Assembly: GCA_964019055.1 (NCBI GenBank)
Contig: OZ025212.1
Span: 4,244,766 to 4,308,765 of the forward strand
DNA length: 64,000 nucleotides
DNA from: Anthopleura xanthogrammica
Lineage: Eukaryota > Cnidaria > Anthozoa > Actiniaria > Actiniidae
Direction of reading: 5' to 3'
The notes beneath the pieces are model-generated. The model ran no database searches. It was not told the origin of the DNA and saw only the letters and a list, made by a program, of their open reading frames with translations. Shown piece by piece: positions 37,300 through 49,338 of the stretch. Position 1 is the stretch's first letter. Each line of letters opens with the position of its first letter. A program made the translations under genes and the position numbers.

Positions 37300-38045
37300 G
37301 TGTCTCTCCAATATGAAGTCCCAGGACAGTGGGACATTAATTTGTCAGATGACGTTGGTGTTCTCGACACCAATGAATACATTATTTTACAGATAAACAT
37401 TCTCGAGGGAGTAGGGTTATAACTAATAATGAAAAGTACATCAATTTCCTTCGTAGAGGAAGCACCAAAAGTGTTTCACAAAAACCTTTTATTATTTTAT
37501 TCATTTTAGGAAAATTAGAAAAGAATAACTGCCGTTATTCAAGAGGGCTCTCTGACGAACAGGACGTCAATAATGAAGTCATGCCGCAGTATTGAGATGG
37601 CGGGAATTAGACAAGAAATTGTATAATACGCTGATGCTAACGATATATACCGCTGCAAAGATGAGAAATGAAAGCCACTCAAAATCATAGAGACGTTGAA
37701 ATTGAATCAGACTTGGAAATTAAGTCAACCAAAACCAGAGATATTATTTCACAAGGGCAGTTTCAAGGTGTTCAATAATTAAGAAAGTCAATTCAAAAGA
37801 ACTAACTGAAGGAGCAGGAAAGTTCGTCGCCCACACACTGGATACTGTATATATTACACCACATTATTGGATGTGTTGGTGGAAGGCATTCCGATCGAAG
37901 TGACGAAAAAGGAACTAAAAAAATGAGCACAGAAATTAAGATATTTTTTCAGTTGTTGAAAGAGCTATTGATCTTCAATTAGATCAAGTGTGATAGGAAA
38001 CAATGTTTGCTTTGCGTCGACAGCACTCTGCCGATGGACGGACAA
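37300..38045. other. No gene seen
   Basis: AT-rich intergenic DNA upstream of gene D, without repeats or frames worth calling. Confidence 0.4.
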
Positions 38046-38050
38046 CGGCC

Positions 38051-38238
38051 AGTGATAAAACCCGATAGTCCTGAATAGTCGCGAAATGTGCGAATAGTGC
38101 GAATAGTCGCCAATATAGTCTAAAGAGAAAATTGTTTAAGCGTTTTCGACCGAAGTCATATATCATCAGAAAACATTATCATATTATTTAGTATTGGTAT
38201 TTTTTGCCGGTATTCGCCACTATTCGGGTTTTATCACT
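38051..38238. mobile_element. MITE with AGTGATAAAACCCG termini
   Basis: Left end agtgataaaacccgatag, right end ctattcgggttttatcact: complementary over about 19 bp with one mismatch or gap. Subterminal gaatagtcgc and gcgactattc-like words are present. It is 188 bp with no coding capacity. Confidence 0.8.
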
Positions 38239-38244
38239 AGCCGA

Positions 38245-39820
38245 CGTAAAACTCGCCCGTATAGGGTCAACTGGACTATAGTTTGAGGAGATAGTCATAC
38301 AGAACTGAAATTGAAACAAACTACAGAAGAAAGAAAACAATTTCGTTATAAAAAATGCTATAAATACATAATAAATGATTTCTCATCTTTTTATACTTTA
38401 ATCTCCATTATTTTTAATTTTTTAACAACCCAATTTTAGGACTAATTGATTACTTTTATTCATCAAAGAAGCCGTTGTGGTCTTTTAGAAGCCAAAACCA
38501 GGATAATTCAACTAACATATTCCATAATTAAGAAAACTAATATTTTTTTGTAAAGTAATTGATGAATTGAGTATGAAATTTTTTATCTTATTCAACGTTA
38601 TACAATGAGTATTTATTAGGCGACACTTTAATTATATGACGCTCTACGTTTACCTTTCAATTCTGGGGTCCATCTTTGATATAAGTTATTCATTAGGAAA
38701 CAAGAAGGTATACCTATCAATCTATCTTTCTATCTATCTATAGGTAAAGAGGGAAAACAGAAGAAAAAACGAAAGCGTATCAGCAACTTCAGCCTTTTAT
38801 CTTAATTATTGAATCTCTGAGTTTACAAAGAATAAAATCTGGGGACAAAAAATCAATTAAGTTTAGGAGAAAATCGAGTAAAGAAAATAAAAGGCAGTTT
38901 TACTGTTTCATGATCAAGAAACAATAGATAATTATAATTCTGCTTGGCTTTGAATGATTAGAATCACTCAAAAATGAATAGTGCGCTCGGACAATTTGTG
39001 CTTAAGTACACTGAAGTAAGGTCTCAGCCTCAGAGTACAAGTTGTACTCTGACACGGTACCCGTTCTGAATTTTGGTGTGGATGCTTCAAAACTCGCTGT
39101 GTTCACATCAGTTCCCAGCAAAAATTGTATTCTCAAGCATCGTGCTCAGGAACCAAGTTTGAACACTCTATTTCAAAATGTTAAACGACAAAAGTACATC
39201 AATGTACAAACTTGACTGGTTCAAATGTACAATTTCTCTTTCTTCGGCACCTGAATTAAGCGTCTCATTATCTGTTGGTATTTCCTAAAGCGCATTTATT
39301 GATCAAAGCCTTTGTTCAGCAATGTCAGAGAAAAACAAGGACAATAGGATTGGAAAACTGAAAGACCTTGGATGTCAAAAAAAGTCTTTCTCTTCTACTT
39401 CTCGTGTGATTCTTTTAAGAAAAATCTATTTGTTCCAAACTACAAAATCTGCCGAACCTATAGGATTATCAACGCCCGTTATTACGGCTTTTACCGGCAA
39501 TAATGATATAATACTTTCAACTACTAGAGTTTTTAGTGCCCAGTTTACGTTTCGAGTTTTAGTCTGATGGCTTTATTTGAGTATCAGTTATACGTATATT
39601 TATTTAGAATTATCCTGATATACTTGGTATATTTACCAATTAAGGGGCTTAAACTGCACTTCGTTGAATTTCAGCAGTGAATTACGCCTTTACTAAATAT
39701 AGAACTCGAGACAGAATGGCTGTATCCCGTCCAGCGGGTGCTCAAGTTTACAGTTAAACCCTTATTGTAACAGAACCCTTTCCGATGTTGATTTAAAGGG
39801 TTTTATTGCGGCTCTGTGGT
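38245..39820. other. No gene supported
   Basis: AT-rich. The 81-codon plus frame 39322-39567 begins with a lysine-rich stretch, but I find no homology, signal peptide or splice context and leave it uncalled. Confidence 0.4.
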
Positions 39821-39824
39821 TTTC

Positions 39825-40240
39825 TTCCCTCCGCAAAACCTAACAAGCTAAATTACAATTATATCCGTGAGTTAACCGTGCCCTGACTTAGATCAGCCCA
39901 GAGGTTGTTTCAGGGTTCGAACTGTGAGTTAGCCGTGCCCTGACTTAGATCAACCCAGAGGTTGTTTCAGGGTTCGAACTGTGAGTTAGCCGTGCCCTGA
40001 CTTAGATCAACCCAGAGGTTGTTTCAGGGTTCGAACTGTGAGTTAGCCGTGCCCTGACTTAGATCAACCCAGAGGTTGTTTCAGGGTTCAATCTGTGAGT
40101 TAGCCGTGCCCTGACTTAGATCAACCCAGAGGTTGTTTCAGGGTTCGATCTGTGAGTTAACCTTGCCCTGACTTAGATGAGCCCAGAGGTTGTTTCAGGG
40201 TACGATCTGTGAGTTAGCCGTAACCTGACTTAGAACCGCA
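39825..40240 (-). mobile_element. 57-bp tandem repeat inside a dispersed element, copy 3 (about 6.5 units)
   Basis: The same element as at 23881 and 28335 but in the opposite orientation. The plus strand shows tccctccgcaaaacctaaca first and then the reverse complement of the 57-bp units (gtgagttagccgtgccctga). Confidence 0.87.
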
Positions 40241-40244
40241 CAGA

Positions 40245-43000
40245 GATTACTTTAAAGTTTCACATACATAAAAATTTTACAAAGGTTTACTGATTTTCAA
40301 TTCTGAAGCCCACATTGCGCCACAGTACACCATTCAGACCTTATAAGGCCTTTCACTTAGCCGACCGGTATTTTATTCATTATTTACGTAAACCAACCTA
40401 CTCATTAGTTATTATGCATTCGGTGATTATAAGATATTTAGTCAGAATACAATGGGATCAAACTAAATATATTGGTATTTGATTGTAAGTTCACCAGCTG
40501 CCAGTGATTCTCCGTGACGTCATAGCCGCCATCTTGGATTTTTCATTTGCTTCTTTTGTTACGCTTTCATCTCATTCGCCATTTCAATCAACCAAAAAGC
40601 TGGCCAAAATTTGGATCTTTGAGACCAAATATCGGGTTCACAGGACTTTGATAAGTCTATAATATCTTACTCCAAAGACAGGCCGCCTCGCTATAATACT
40701 CTGTGTATCGTGAGGTACTTAATCAAGAGGACCAATATTTCTGTCTAGCATTAGTACTAGTCATATACTACTTAAGAAAAGACGGAGATGAAGTGATATT
40801 ATTTCGTATTAGAGTAGCTGCATCCGCCGTAAGTCCATCTAGTTCATCACAACCTTGAAATACTACACAAGAAGACACGGAGATTAGGCAAACTAAAATA
40901 TCAGAATATCTGCGGTGAATTAAGAAGGTATTCACCTCTTTTTACGTCACTCATTAAATCATAGCACATGTATAGATGTACCGCCAGGAACTCAATTCAT
41001 CGAATTAATTTCTTTTCATGATTCGAGGACAGAAATAGACTTTCGTAAGAGCAACTACTGTGTTAAGTGAAAAATTGGAATATATTTGAATATAGCTTTG
41101 GAAATATGAGCCGGCTCAATCAGGAGCCCATTTCTGGGAGCGTCCATTTGCCATGCATCCTGGTCCAGCGGGATACAGGTTTTTCATGGGATCAATTTGA
41201 TTCAAAATGCATGAAACGTTTTGAGGCTTCGAGTTAAATTTTTCCTCACAAGTCTTCAGTGCTTTATCGTAAAATATGCGTTTGTTTAACAGTACATATT
41301 CTGGCTGATTGACTGTTATTCTAAAAATAGCCCAATTTAAGAATAAGGTAGCTCACAGACCTTGTATGCATGGAGGTCAGTGTCAGTATTTCTCATTCAA
41401 CCCTTAATTGGATATCAACATAAATAAAATAAACTAAAATAACTAAAAATATATATCAATACTATAAGCTACAGACCATGTAAAATGGTCCAACTACAAG
41501 GATAGACGAACGACTGCTCAGTTTTTTCGAATTTATATAAGTCAGAAAACTACACTAAGTTCGCGTGCAGATGAACGGATAATAATGAAGGATAGCCCAT
41601 CTAAATATATATTCTACTATTAATCAAGCAAGTTTATAAATATGTCTGTGGGAATGATAATGTTATCGCCTTATGAAGCGGAGATAAACTTTCCGATGAA
41701 ACTGAACTAAATTGAAACAAGAAAACAGGAGATAATTCTGGTAAAAACACGATAAAGATTTCATTATATCAACAACAATAGTTTTTTTAAATCTTAAAAT
41801 ATTTTAAAAATTTCAGAGGGGAAATTTTCCCCATTGCATAAAATTGAAGATTTAGAAGATTTGTTTGTTTCACATTGAAAAAAAAAAACATGTTTTTTTC
41901 CCCTTAGTTGAACTATACTTATATATATGTATAATATTATGAAATCTATGTATAAAGTTGGAGTTTAGTGGGAATTGCATGAGCTGAGTAGGAAGGTAAC
42001 TATTTGAAAGTCAAACAAAAAAAGAAAGAAAGAAAGAAAGAGAAAAAGAAAGAACGAAAAGAAGAATAAAAACAGTATTCAATTCTACTATAAGATTGAA
42101 GATAAAAATAGGAAATGCATAAACTTTTGCCTAATTTATGACTCCATTGACTCACAACACTAGTCTTATAATTTTGATTTTTTGTGCTACAATTTGATTC
42201 AGATTCGAGCTGAGGTTGATTCGAAACCAATATCAGAGTGAAATTTGTAGCAATAGGAGATGTTAGTAGCGTGGGAATGGAAGGGATATTTGACAGGATG
42301 GTTAACGGAAACACACCGGCTAAGATTAGAATAGCTAGCAGAAACAATAATAAATGACACAATAACTTAATGAACAAATCAACAACAACCAAATGAACTT
42401 GACTTAAAGAAAATTAAAAATAGCTGGAGAAAATAATCACTAGGGTAGATCAGGGCCTAAAAATAAAACCCTTCTTTGAAGGTAGAATTGGAATCCATAG
42501 GATAAAGCGGTGGTACGGTAATTGAAGGGAATATTTCTCTTGTTCTAAAATTGTTTGGAGAACCAACAAGTGCGAAAAATAAAATAAAATAAAATAAACT
42601 GAAAATAAACATAGAAGCAGGAATTGTCAAAATATAGCAAGTTGTGTAGTTGTTGAAATTTAAGAACAAATTTTTAAATTTATTATTATTATTAAAATAT
42701 ACACGAGAAATGCACAGAATCTCAATGATGTTAATGGCGGCAAACATAGGATGGACCTACAAACTATGGCTTTGGTAACGGTTTTTACGAAAAAGTCCCA
42801 AGATAGCGTGACCGTCACGTAGCGTGACTACAGATGTGATCAAGACTCTAGGTGAGTTGAAAGCTTTTAAATAAAGTGCTTTCAAAACAAGTGTACTGGG
42901 TCTCAAAAGTTCTTTATAAAAGCCATGTTTGAAATATTATATCGATACTCCATAACGAAAGAATAGAAGACCTTTAGAGAAGAGTAAAGCTTAAACTGAA
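40245..43000. other. Mostly featureless AT-rich DNA
   Basis: Contains small (aaag)n (42017-42055) and (aaaat)n (42574-42598) tracts. Two adjacent minus frames (42000-42392, 130 codons; 42457-42747, 96 codons) start with hydrophobic stretches. They end in low-complexity sequence and have no homology I can name, so I do not call them genes. Confidence 0.4.
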
Positions 43001-43005
43001 GTTCC

Positions 43006-43100
43006 TGAGGATTTGGCGGGAACGTTCCAGTCAAAACATGACGCGCGCTCTCTGAGGATTTGGCGGGAATTTTCGAGTCAAAACCTGACGCGCGTGCTTT
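43006..43100. repeat. ~47-bp direct repeat, two copies
   Basis: gaggatttggcgggaa is followed by agtcaaaac and tgacgcgcg twice in tandem. Confidence 0.85.
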
Positions 43101-43525
43101 AGATGATATAGAACGGATCCAGGATTTCTCAGAAAATGAAGCTAAACAATTTCTTGGGAGAAAATTTTTATATTTTTGATGAATTAGTTTTACAAACAAA
43201 CAAAGAAGCAAAAAGAAACCAAGCTAGTGACGGTACAACTGAATTGGGACGCTTTTCAGTCATGAAGCGAGTCAGATAACCCCAGGAGCTGCACGTCTTT
43301 AACGGTACTCCGGTTATCTAGCTTATACGCAATTGCAGGCTGACAGATCGCAAGAAACAAGCTGTCAGATCTCAAAATAACTCCAAGAACTATTTTACAA
43401 ACATTGTGCTGGTTCCCATCGACGTAACGGTTCCGGTAAAACGTTCCGGTCAGGCCTTTCACATGTAACAGGGAAGGAACGGTTCGCACTTAGTTCGAAT
43501 ACGACACATTTAATATAGCCGGATC

Positions 43526-43955
43526 GCATTATTCGGCTAATTATAGTACAATGGGTTGGAACAAGAGGATTCTAGCAAGAAACCTTTAACACTATGAGAA
43601 CACATTCATTATATGTCACATTTTTAGTGTTGGTTCCCATAGGGGTAATAAAACGTTCGTTACTTGTCGGGGATAGATAGACATTGGCGCATTATTCGGC
43701 TTATATAGTACAATGGGTTGGAACAAGAGGATTCTAGCAAGGAACCTTTAACACTATGAGAACACATTCAGTATATGTCACATTTTTAGTGTTGGTTCCC
43801 ATAGAGGTAATAAAACAATCGTTACTTGTCGCATGTAACAGGGATAGATAGATATTGGCGCATCAATCGGCTAGTTATAGTACAATGGGTTGGTACAAGA
43901 GGATTCTAGCAAGGAACCTTTCACACTATGAGAACACGTTCAGTACCTGTTACAT
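43526..43955. repeat. ~165-bp tandem repeat, 2.6 copies
   Basis: Copies start at 43526, 43689 and 43860 and contain tagtacaatgggttgg, gaggattctagcaag and gtgttggttcccata. Downstream of gene E, probably beyond its 3' end. Confidence 0.9.
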
Positions 43956-44080
43956 CTTAGTGCAAACGTTCCCTTGATAATACGAAAAAAGTAAAATGCA
44001 TATGATGAACAGAATAAAATCTAATCTGTAACAACGCGAACCACGGTCACTGTCTGGTATCTTACAGGCATTGTACTTTA

Positions 44081-46225
44081 TCATTGACTCGCCATTTTCT
44101 TCGGTGTTTTCTTCCATTTGTCCCTTAAATTGAGCCGACAACATCTATATTTAAAACGCACCACAGAATCGAGCATGCCATCTTTTCTTTCTAAGAGAAA
44201 ACGCTGAAGAAGTTCGTCATCCCTGCACTCGATATGATGCTTATCTAGTGCTCCGATCTTGTAATCTGCTTGCTTGTGCCAAGAGGTGAAGGTGTTGCGA
44301 CATACAACCTTCCCGTCTTTAAAGAAGATTCGATCATATATCTCATCGATGACTTTCTTGCGTTCTTGGACACCAGCAGACAAGGCCTAAGAGAATTGAT
44401 TGTAATGGCTTTAGAACTTGATATAAATACGATCCCAGATAAAAATATTAGCAATATTATCAAAACTTTTTGTATGTTTTATTTCCAGGGAATATTTTGC
44501 TCTTTTTGCTTGAACCTTTAAATTTTATCGATACCTGCTAAAACAACCTCTGGGCCGATCCAAGTCAGGGCATGGCTAACTCACAGATCCAACCCTGAAA
44601 CAACCTCTGAAACAAACTCACATTTCTAATGCACTGTCGCTACTCTGCCCTTTTAAAATTGATTCCCTCAATGCTCAAGCATCAACTTTGAACATCGCTT
44701 AATCCTATACAAAAGCAGCAATGCCCTGTTGCTGGCTGAAGGTCGGCGACTATCGATGTCGTCTTCACCTTTATACAGCTATTTCAAACGAAAGGTTGGT
44801 AAAAATTTTATTGTTTTTTTCCATACCAAGCCTGAAATGCACTTTGGGTGATGTGAATGCAATCAGTGAAAGGTCACAAAAATATGAAATTTTACCAAAC
44901 TTTTGGCTGCACGTTTTCCATGTATATTTTCTCCTGTGCTGACATTAAATGAACACGGGGTATTACGATCTACCGACGTAAAATAAGGACGCTTTACCTT
45001 GTACCTTTACCTTTAGCATGGAACAAACCCTTTACCAACATTTTTGAAATAGCTGCATATTAAAATTAAGGTTTCGTTCCCATAAGCATACATATATTCA
45101 AGGCATAACCACCAGATAGGCCCTCTGGTACTTACTTTAGTTCTTTTCTCAAATTTGTCTACAGAAGTTTTGAATTCTTTCAATGAATTGATATCAACAG
45201 CACGTTTCATTAACAGTGTTTGGTGATCCACATCTCTTTGTATTTCCCCAAATCTTTCCTTAGTGCCCTATGGAAGCGACGGAAATACAATTGAAATATT
45301 ATCATTAACATTATAGCAACACTGGTCCCTGACTAAAATCTATAGAACGCTTCACTATTTCCTCTAGCAATTAAGAGATACCTTTCGTCTGAGATACCAC
45401 TTCAAGTCTCTTATTTCCTTGTTTTGTCTGTTTAGTCTATTATCCTGTTGTTGGACTTGTTTTTGCATGGCATCGATCCGAGAAATGAACGACTGTAAGA
45501 CTGATTGAACTGACTGTTCTCCTACATGACGCTACAAGAAAATATAAACGGGTATTAAATAATCGTTATCATGCAGCATCATCAACAGCATCTGCGAACA
45601 GGTTCTTGGGCCCGGGAGGGGGGGTACCCCCGGAGTCCCCCCCTCCGGTTCTTGGGCAAGGGAGGGTAAAGGAGAGGTCCCCTTCACAGGCTGCATCACC
45701 ATATATAAGCAGCAGTATCATCTTTATTATCTGTATCATCATCCTCCTCCAATGTACTACTATCATTTGACAATCCTTGGGAGGAACGGCAAGGGATCCC
45801 CTTTCTAGTTCCTTTCCGAGGGGGAGGGGGTAAGGAACAACCAGGCCGCATGGTGGACCAAAGACTGATGCCATATATAGACATACACGTTATTTATCTC
45901 GACTTTTCAATCAATATTATAATATGAGGGCTGAATTCTATCAGATAACAATGCTAGGGGAATAAATTCACTAAACTGGCGCATCCCCAAACAACTTGGA
46001 ATAAGTAGATACATACAAAATAAAACTGCGATGACATCTATAGGTCGTGAATACGTACGATAACAAGGCAGGAAAATGGCTCAAATATTATCATCAAAAC
46101 AATAAAATATCCCTATTTACCTTATTTCGGCCTCGGTATTCCTTGTCAAGTGAGAGAGTTGATCCAAGATGAAAGCTACCAACACAAGAGAGCACGACCA
46201 AGACAATAATAACAAACTGCGCCAT
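44081..46225 (-). CDS. Gene E: small secreted coiled-coil protein with four-cysteine C-terminal module, four exons, 227 aa
   Basis: Exons (minus): 46121-46225, 45382-45531, 45136-45258, 44081-44386; all junctions are phase 0 with GT-AG ends. Exon 1 encodes a signal peptide (MAQFVIIVLVVLSCVG) and ends Arg-Asn-Lys. Exon 2 is a Gln/Asn/Arg-rich coiled coil, exon 3 another charged helix. Exon 4 contains the conserved module: CRNTFTSW, then LDKHHIEC, ELLQRFLLER and RFKYRCCRLNL, with a basic tail. The same module, spacing and exon layout occur in gene F, 545 bp away on the other strand. The intron between exons 3 and 4 carries a short copy of the 57-bp repeat (44537-44605). Likely an extracellular or secretory-vesicle oligomer through the coiled coil; the module is not one I can name. 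Confidence 0.85.
44520..44605 (+). mobile_element. Short copy of the 57-bp repeat element
   Basis: About 1.3 units (gggccgatccaagtcagggc onward) with the left flank ttaaattttatcgatacc, which resembles the flank at 28335. It lies in the last intron of gene E. Confidence 0.75.
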
Positions 46226-46769
46226 CTTGGAAGGCACCACTGGACAATACAGCTTTGTATCTGGTGTAAGTTGAGTACTTCTGTCTACTGAAATGGCTGT
46301 CACTCATCGGTGACTAAAGTTTTACGTCAGGAGGCAAGATAGAAGTGTCACGTAGTAGAAATATCTTGAGTACTGTGCATCAACTGCATCCCCAATATAC
46401 ATATATTTTTTCTGGTGAAGAGCTTTTAACGAATGTAGTCGGATTTATACAATAAAATTTTGTGTGACGGCACTTCAAGATCGAGGTATTGGTTAGATTT
46501 TGTATTGATAACGAGAAAAACGTCATGCTTTGTAGATGATATATGCCGTGACCGTGACCGTGACGGAGACAAATCTAAGCATTTTGATTGGACGAGTAGT
46601 AAAATCATGCGCTGTAATTGGCTCAACAGATATGGTCATGACCGTAGCGTGACCATACCGTATGTCAAAGTCTAAACCATAGGTAGATATTGTGTTTCGA
46701 TATCCCAGTTATGGACAATGACCTATAGTCTTACACGAAGGGTATCATAATAAACGCAAGCAGAACAAG
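46226..46769. promoter_or_regulatory. Divergent intergenic region between genes E and F
   Basis: The two start codons face away from each other 545 bp apart, so this interval must hold both promoters. No clear TATA box was found. A gaccgtgaccgtgacg run lies at 46552-46567. Confidence 0.55.
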
Positions 46770-48556
46770 ATGGCCGCATCTAATATGCTGGTTATTATCC
46801 TAGTATTCGTCGCTATTCATCACTCATATTCTAATCCTCTTCTACTCAAGCGATACAAGGTAAGAAATACAATCGACTCTCAGTCAGGAAACTAGATCGT
46901 TTCGTTCAAGATAAGCAGCATAAAGACTATGAAGTATCGGTGTTAATCGGTGAAGGAGAGACAGATTCCTTTCCGTTCAGCATGCGATAATTATCTGATA
47001 TCTTTAAAGTTTAAAAATGATTAAGTCAAGAAATATATTTGAGTGAATTATTCATGTTAATTGGATAAAATTACTGCTTATAATTAATATCTAATAGTGG
47101 TAATTAATATACGAAGACTACGTTGAATGAGAGGACTGGATCCTCAGGGAATGGGAAGGGATCCAGTCTCATTTTATGGCCTAAAGTCAGATAAATCTGT
47201 GGTAAAATTTCATGTTCGAGATTCTGCTAACCATTTGCTTGCCACATAAATTCAAGTCAAAGTCTCATTTTCCCAACTTGCCAAAAATTCCAGTTCCTAT
47301 TTCCCCCCTAGGACCCTATATCGGTGCAACCCACAACCCCCCCCCCCCCCTGTTAATTTATTGCAATATCTTAGTAACCTCAACGAAATCAGCCATGGTT
47401 TTCAACTGTCTACATACATTTGTACTAGCGTCAGTCCCAAAGTCCAACAAGCCCTGTTGCCCTCAATCCCTCTGTCATTGGTTCCCTGATGGCTTTCTCA
47501 CAGAAGCTGAGCTCAATGGAATCAACTCTAAAAGCCCAGAATGAAAAAATACAAAAACAATACAAGATGATCGAAAACTTTGAGCAGCTCATTGCGGACA
47601 AGGCATCGATGGTAAGTCCACGTTCAAGCGGTGTATACTGGATTTACTATGGTGGTGGGGGCACTCAACACTTCAACACTAACGTCACAAATACTTTATC
47701 CCATCCCTCCCTCAAACCCAACCTTTCCTCCCCTAATTTCACTGCTACGCACAATAGAAAAAAACTGCCAATGGAGTCCACTGGATAAACTCACCCCTGA
47801 GGTATAATGTTAGTCAAGTTTTCTAATAAAAATTATGATCTAATAAGGGTACACTTATACATTGATTTTCTTTTTGATTCCCAATAGTTTTCTCTAAATA
47901 AACTTGCCGGAAGATTACAAGGTAAAGTATCCGTGATCAACGGAGACCTCGAACTACGAAAAATGGACATCCAGCGATACAGAGACAAACTGCGGGTGCT
48001 GGAAGGTCTACAATCGGTAAGGCTTTGAAACAGCGACATTTTAGTGAAAAAATAACATCAGACAATCTGGCCGGTTTTGAATAAAGCACATGAACATTCA
48101 GAACATTGTTAATTTTATGTTTAACCTCATTTCCCCTGTGTCACAACTTGAACTCCGCCTTCTTACGAATTTCAAGGTGCTCTTTTCATTTGATGTTTAT
48201 TTCGACGCAACTGTTCGTTTTAAGTGGAATGGGTAGGATCACGTGACCTATTAGTGCAAATGGCGTATTCTATATATATATATTTTAATTTTTTTCAGAC
48301 GACGGAGGCCGATTTTGAAGAACTGAGAGGTAGATCCAACCTGGTCGAGAGACGCTTTGATCAATTTGCGGTCACTTGCCGCCGAGCTAGGACCAGCTGG
48401 AACCACCGCGCAGACGGCGAGTTGATGTTTCTGGACCGACACAACGTACAGTGTAGATCGAATGAGTTTATTCAAGCATTTGTTCTTAAGCGTAGAAGTG
48501 ATTTTGAACAAGGGATGGTTAGGTACGAGTTCAAGTGTTGTAGGTATAATCTATAA
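46770..48556 (+). CDS. Gene F: small secreted coiled-coil protein with four-cysteine C-terminal module, four exons, 194 aa
   Basis: Exons: 46770-46859, 47504-47611, 47888-48016, 48299-48556; all phase 0 with canonical splice sites (tttctcacag, attcccaatag, tttttttcag). Exon 1 is a signal peptide (core MLVIILVFVAIHH) followed by NPLLLKRYK; the Lys-Arg may be a propeptide cleavage site. Exons 2 and 3 are heptad-like charged helices. Exon 4 has the module shared with gene E: C-R-x5-TSW, LDRHNVQC, EFIQAFVLKR and RYEFKCCRYNL, then TAA. A candidate polyadenylation signal (AATAAA) is at 48602. The gene was placed by signal peptide, phase and match to gene E; its function is unknown. Confidence 0.87.
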
Positions 48557-48559
48557 GAG

Positions 48560-49338
48560 AGTTTAAAGATACACCTAATTGCAAGAATGTTGTCATATAG
48601 AAATAAAAAATAACAAAAAGAAATTCAATATTTTTGGAAAACAGGTGTAATTATTTCACTGTTTTGAAGGTATAGACTGACATTTGTTGAGATTATCTTG
48701 TTGGTATATACTAAAACAGCTATATTCTCATCAAAGTAGGGGGCTTTAGAATCAAAATGTTTTAAAATATATTTCTAATTAATTCCTATTCGTTATTTCC
48801 TTCAGTATTTTTATATGACAACGTTCTTGTAATTTGGTGTAACGTGCATAACGTGTTTTAATGATATAAGGTCGTTTATATTTTCAATAAAATAAGGGTG
48901 TGTTTACACACAGGGTACCCAAGCTATCGGTGCCCAGTTAACTGCACGTATACGAGTTCTGGGCCTTGCAATAAGGTGTGGTGGCATAATTTTTATGTCT
49001 TTTACCTCAGAGGAATTGATATCTGGGTTAAAAGACATCAAAAAACGGCAATGATCTTAGACTAATGTATCGATGGGCATCTTTTAAAACTGAACTGAAC
49101 TGCTGAGTTTAGTACCAATATATAAACATCGATCTTTCATATGTATCGTTAAAAATTTTGTTATTTTAAAAATGCAAATGATTGTATTAAAACGTTAGAA
49201 ACAAATTTAAAAATGGATTAAAAATATATTAAAATGTTTGAGAGTCATAATACATCACAATCATCCCAGCCCTTATAGAAGAGATTATGTATCGACAGGT
49301 TAAAATTGGACTCGTAAAAACATGTCAACCAATCAGAA
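48560..49338. other. 3' region of gene F and convergent gap to SDCCAG8
   Basis: AT-rich, no frames of note. Genes F (plus) and SDCCAG8 (minus) converge here, so both 3' untranslated regions probably lie inside. Confidence 0.5.

Noticed and set aside
39322..39567. 81-codon plus-strand frame
   Set aside because: No homology, signal peptide, splice partner or regulatory context; length is within chance for AT-rich DNA.
42000..42747. Two adjacent minus-strand frames with hydrophobic starts (130 and 96 codons)
   Set aside because: Compositionally simple, ending in AAAG or AAAAT tracts; no splice structure like the peptide genes.
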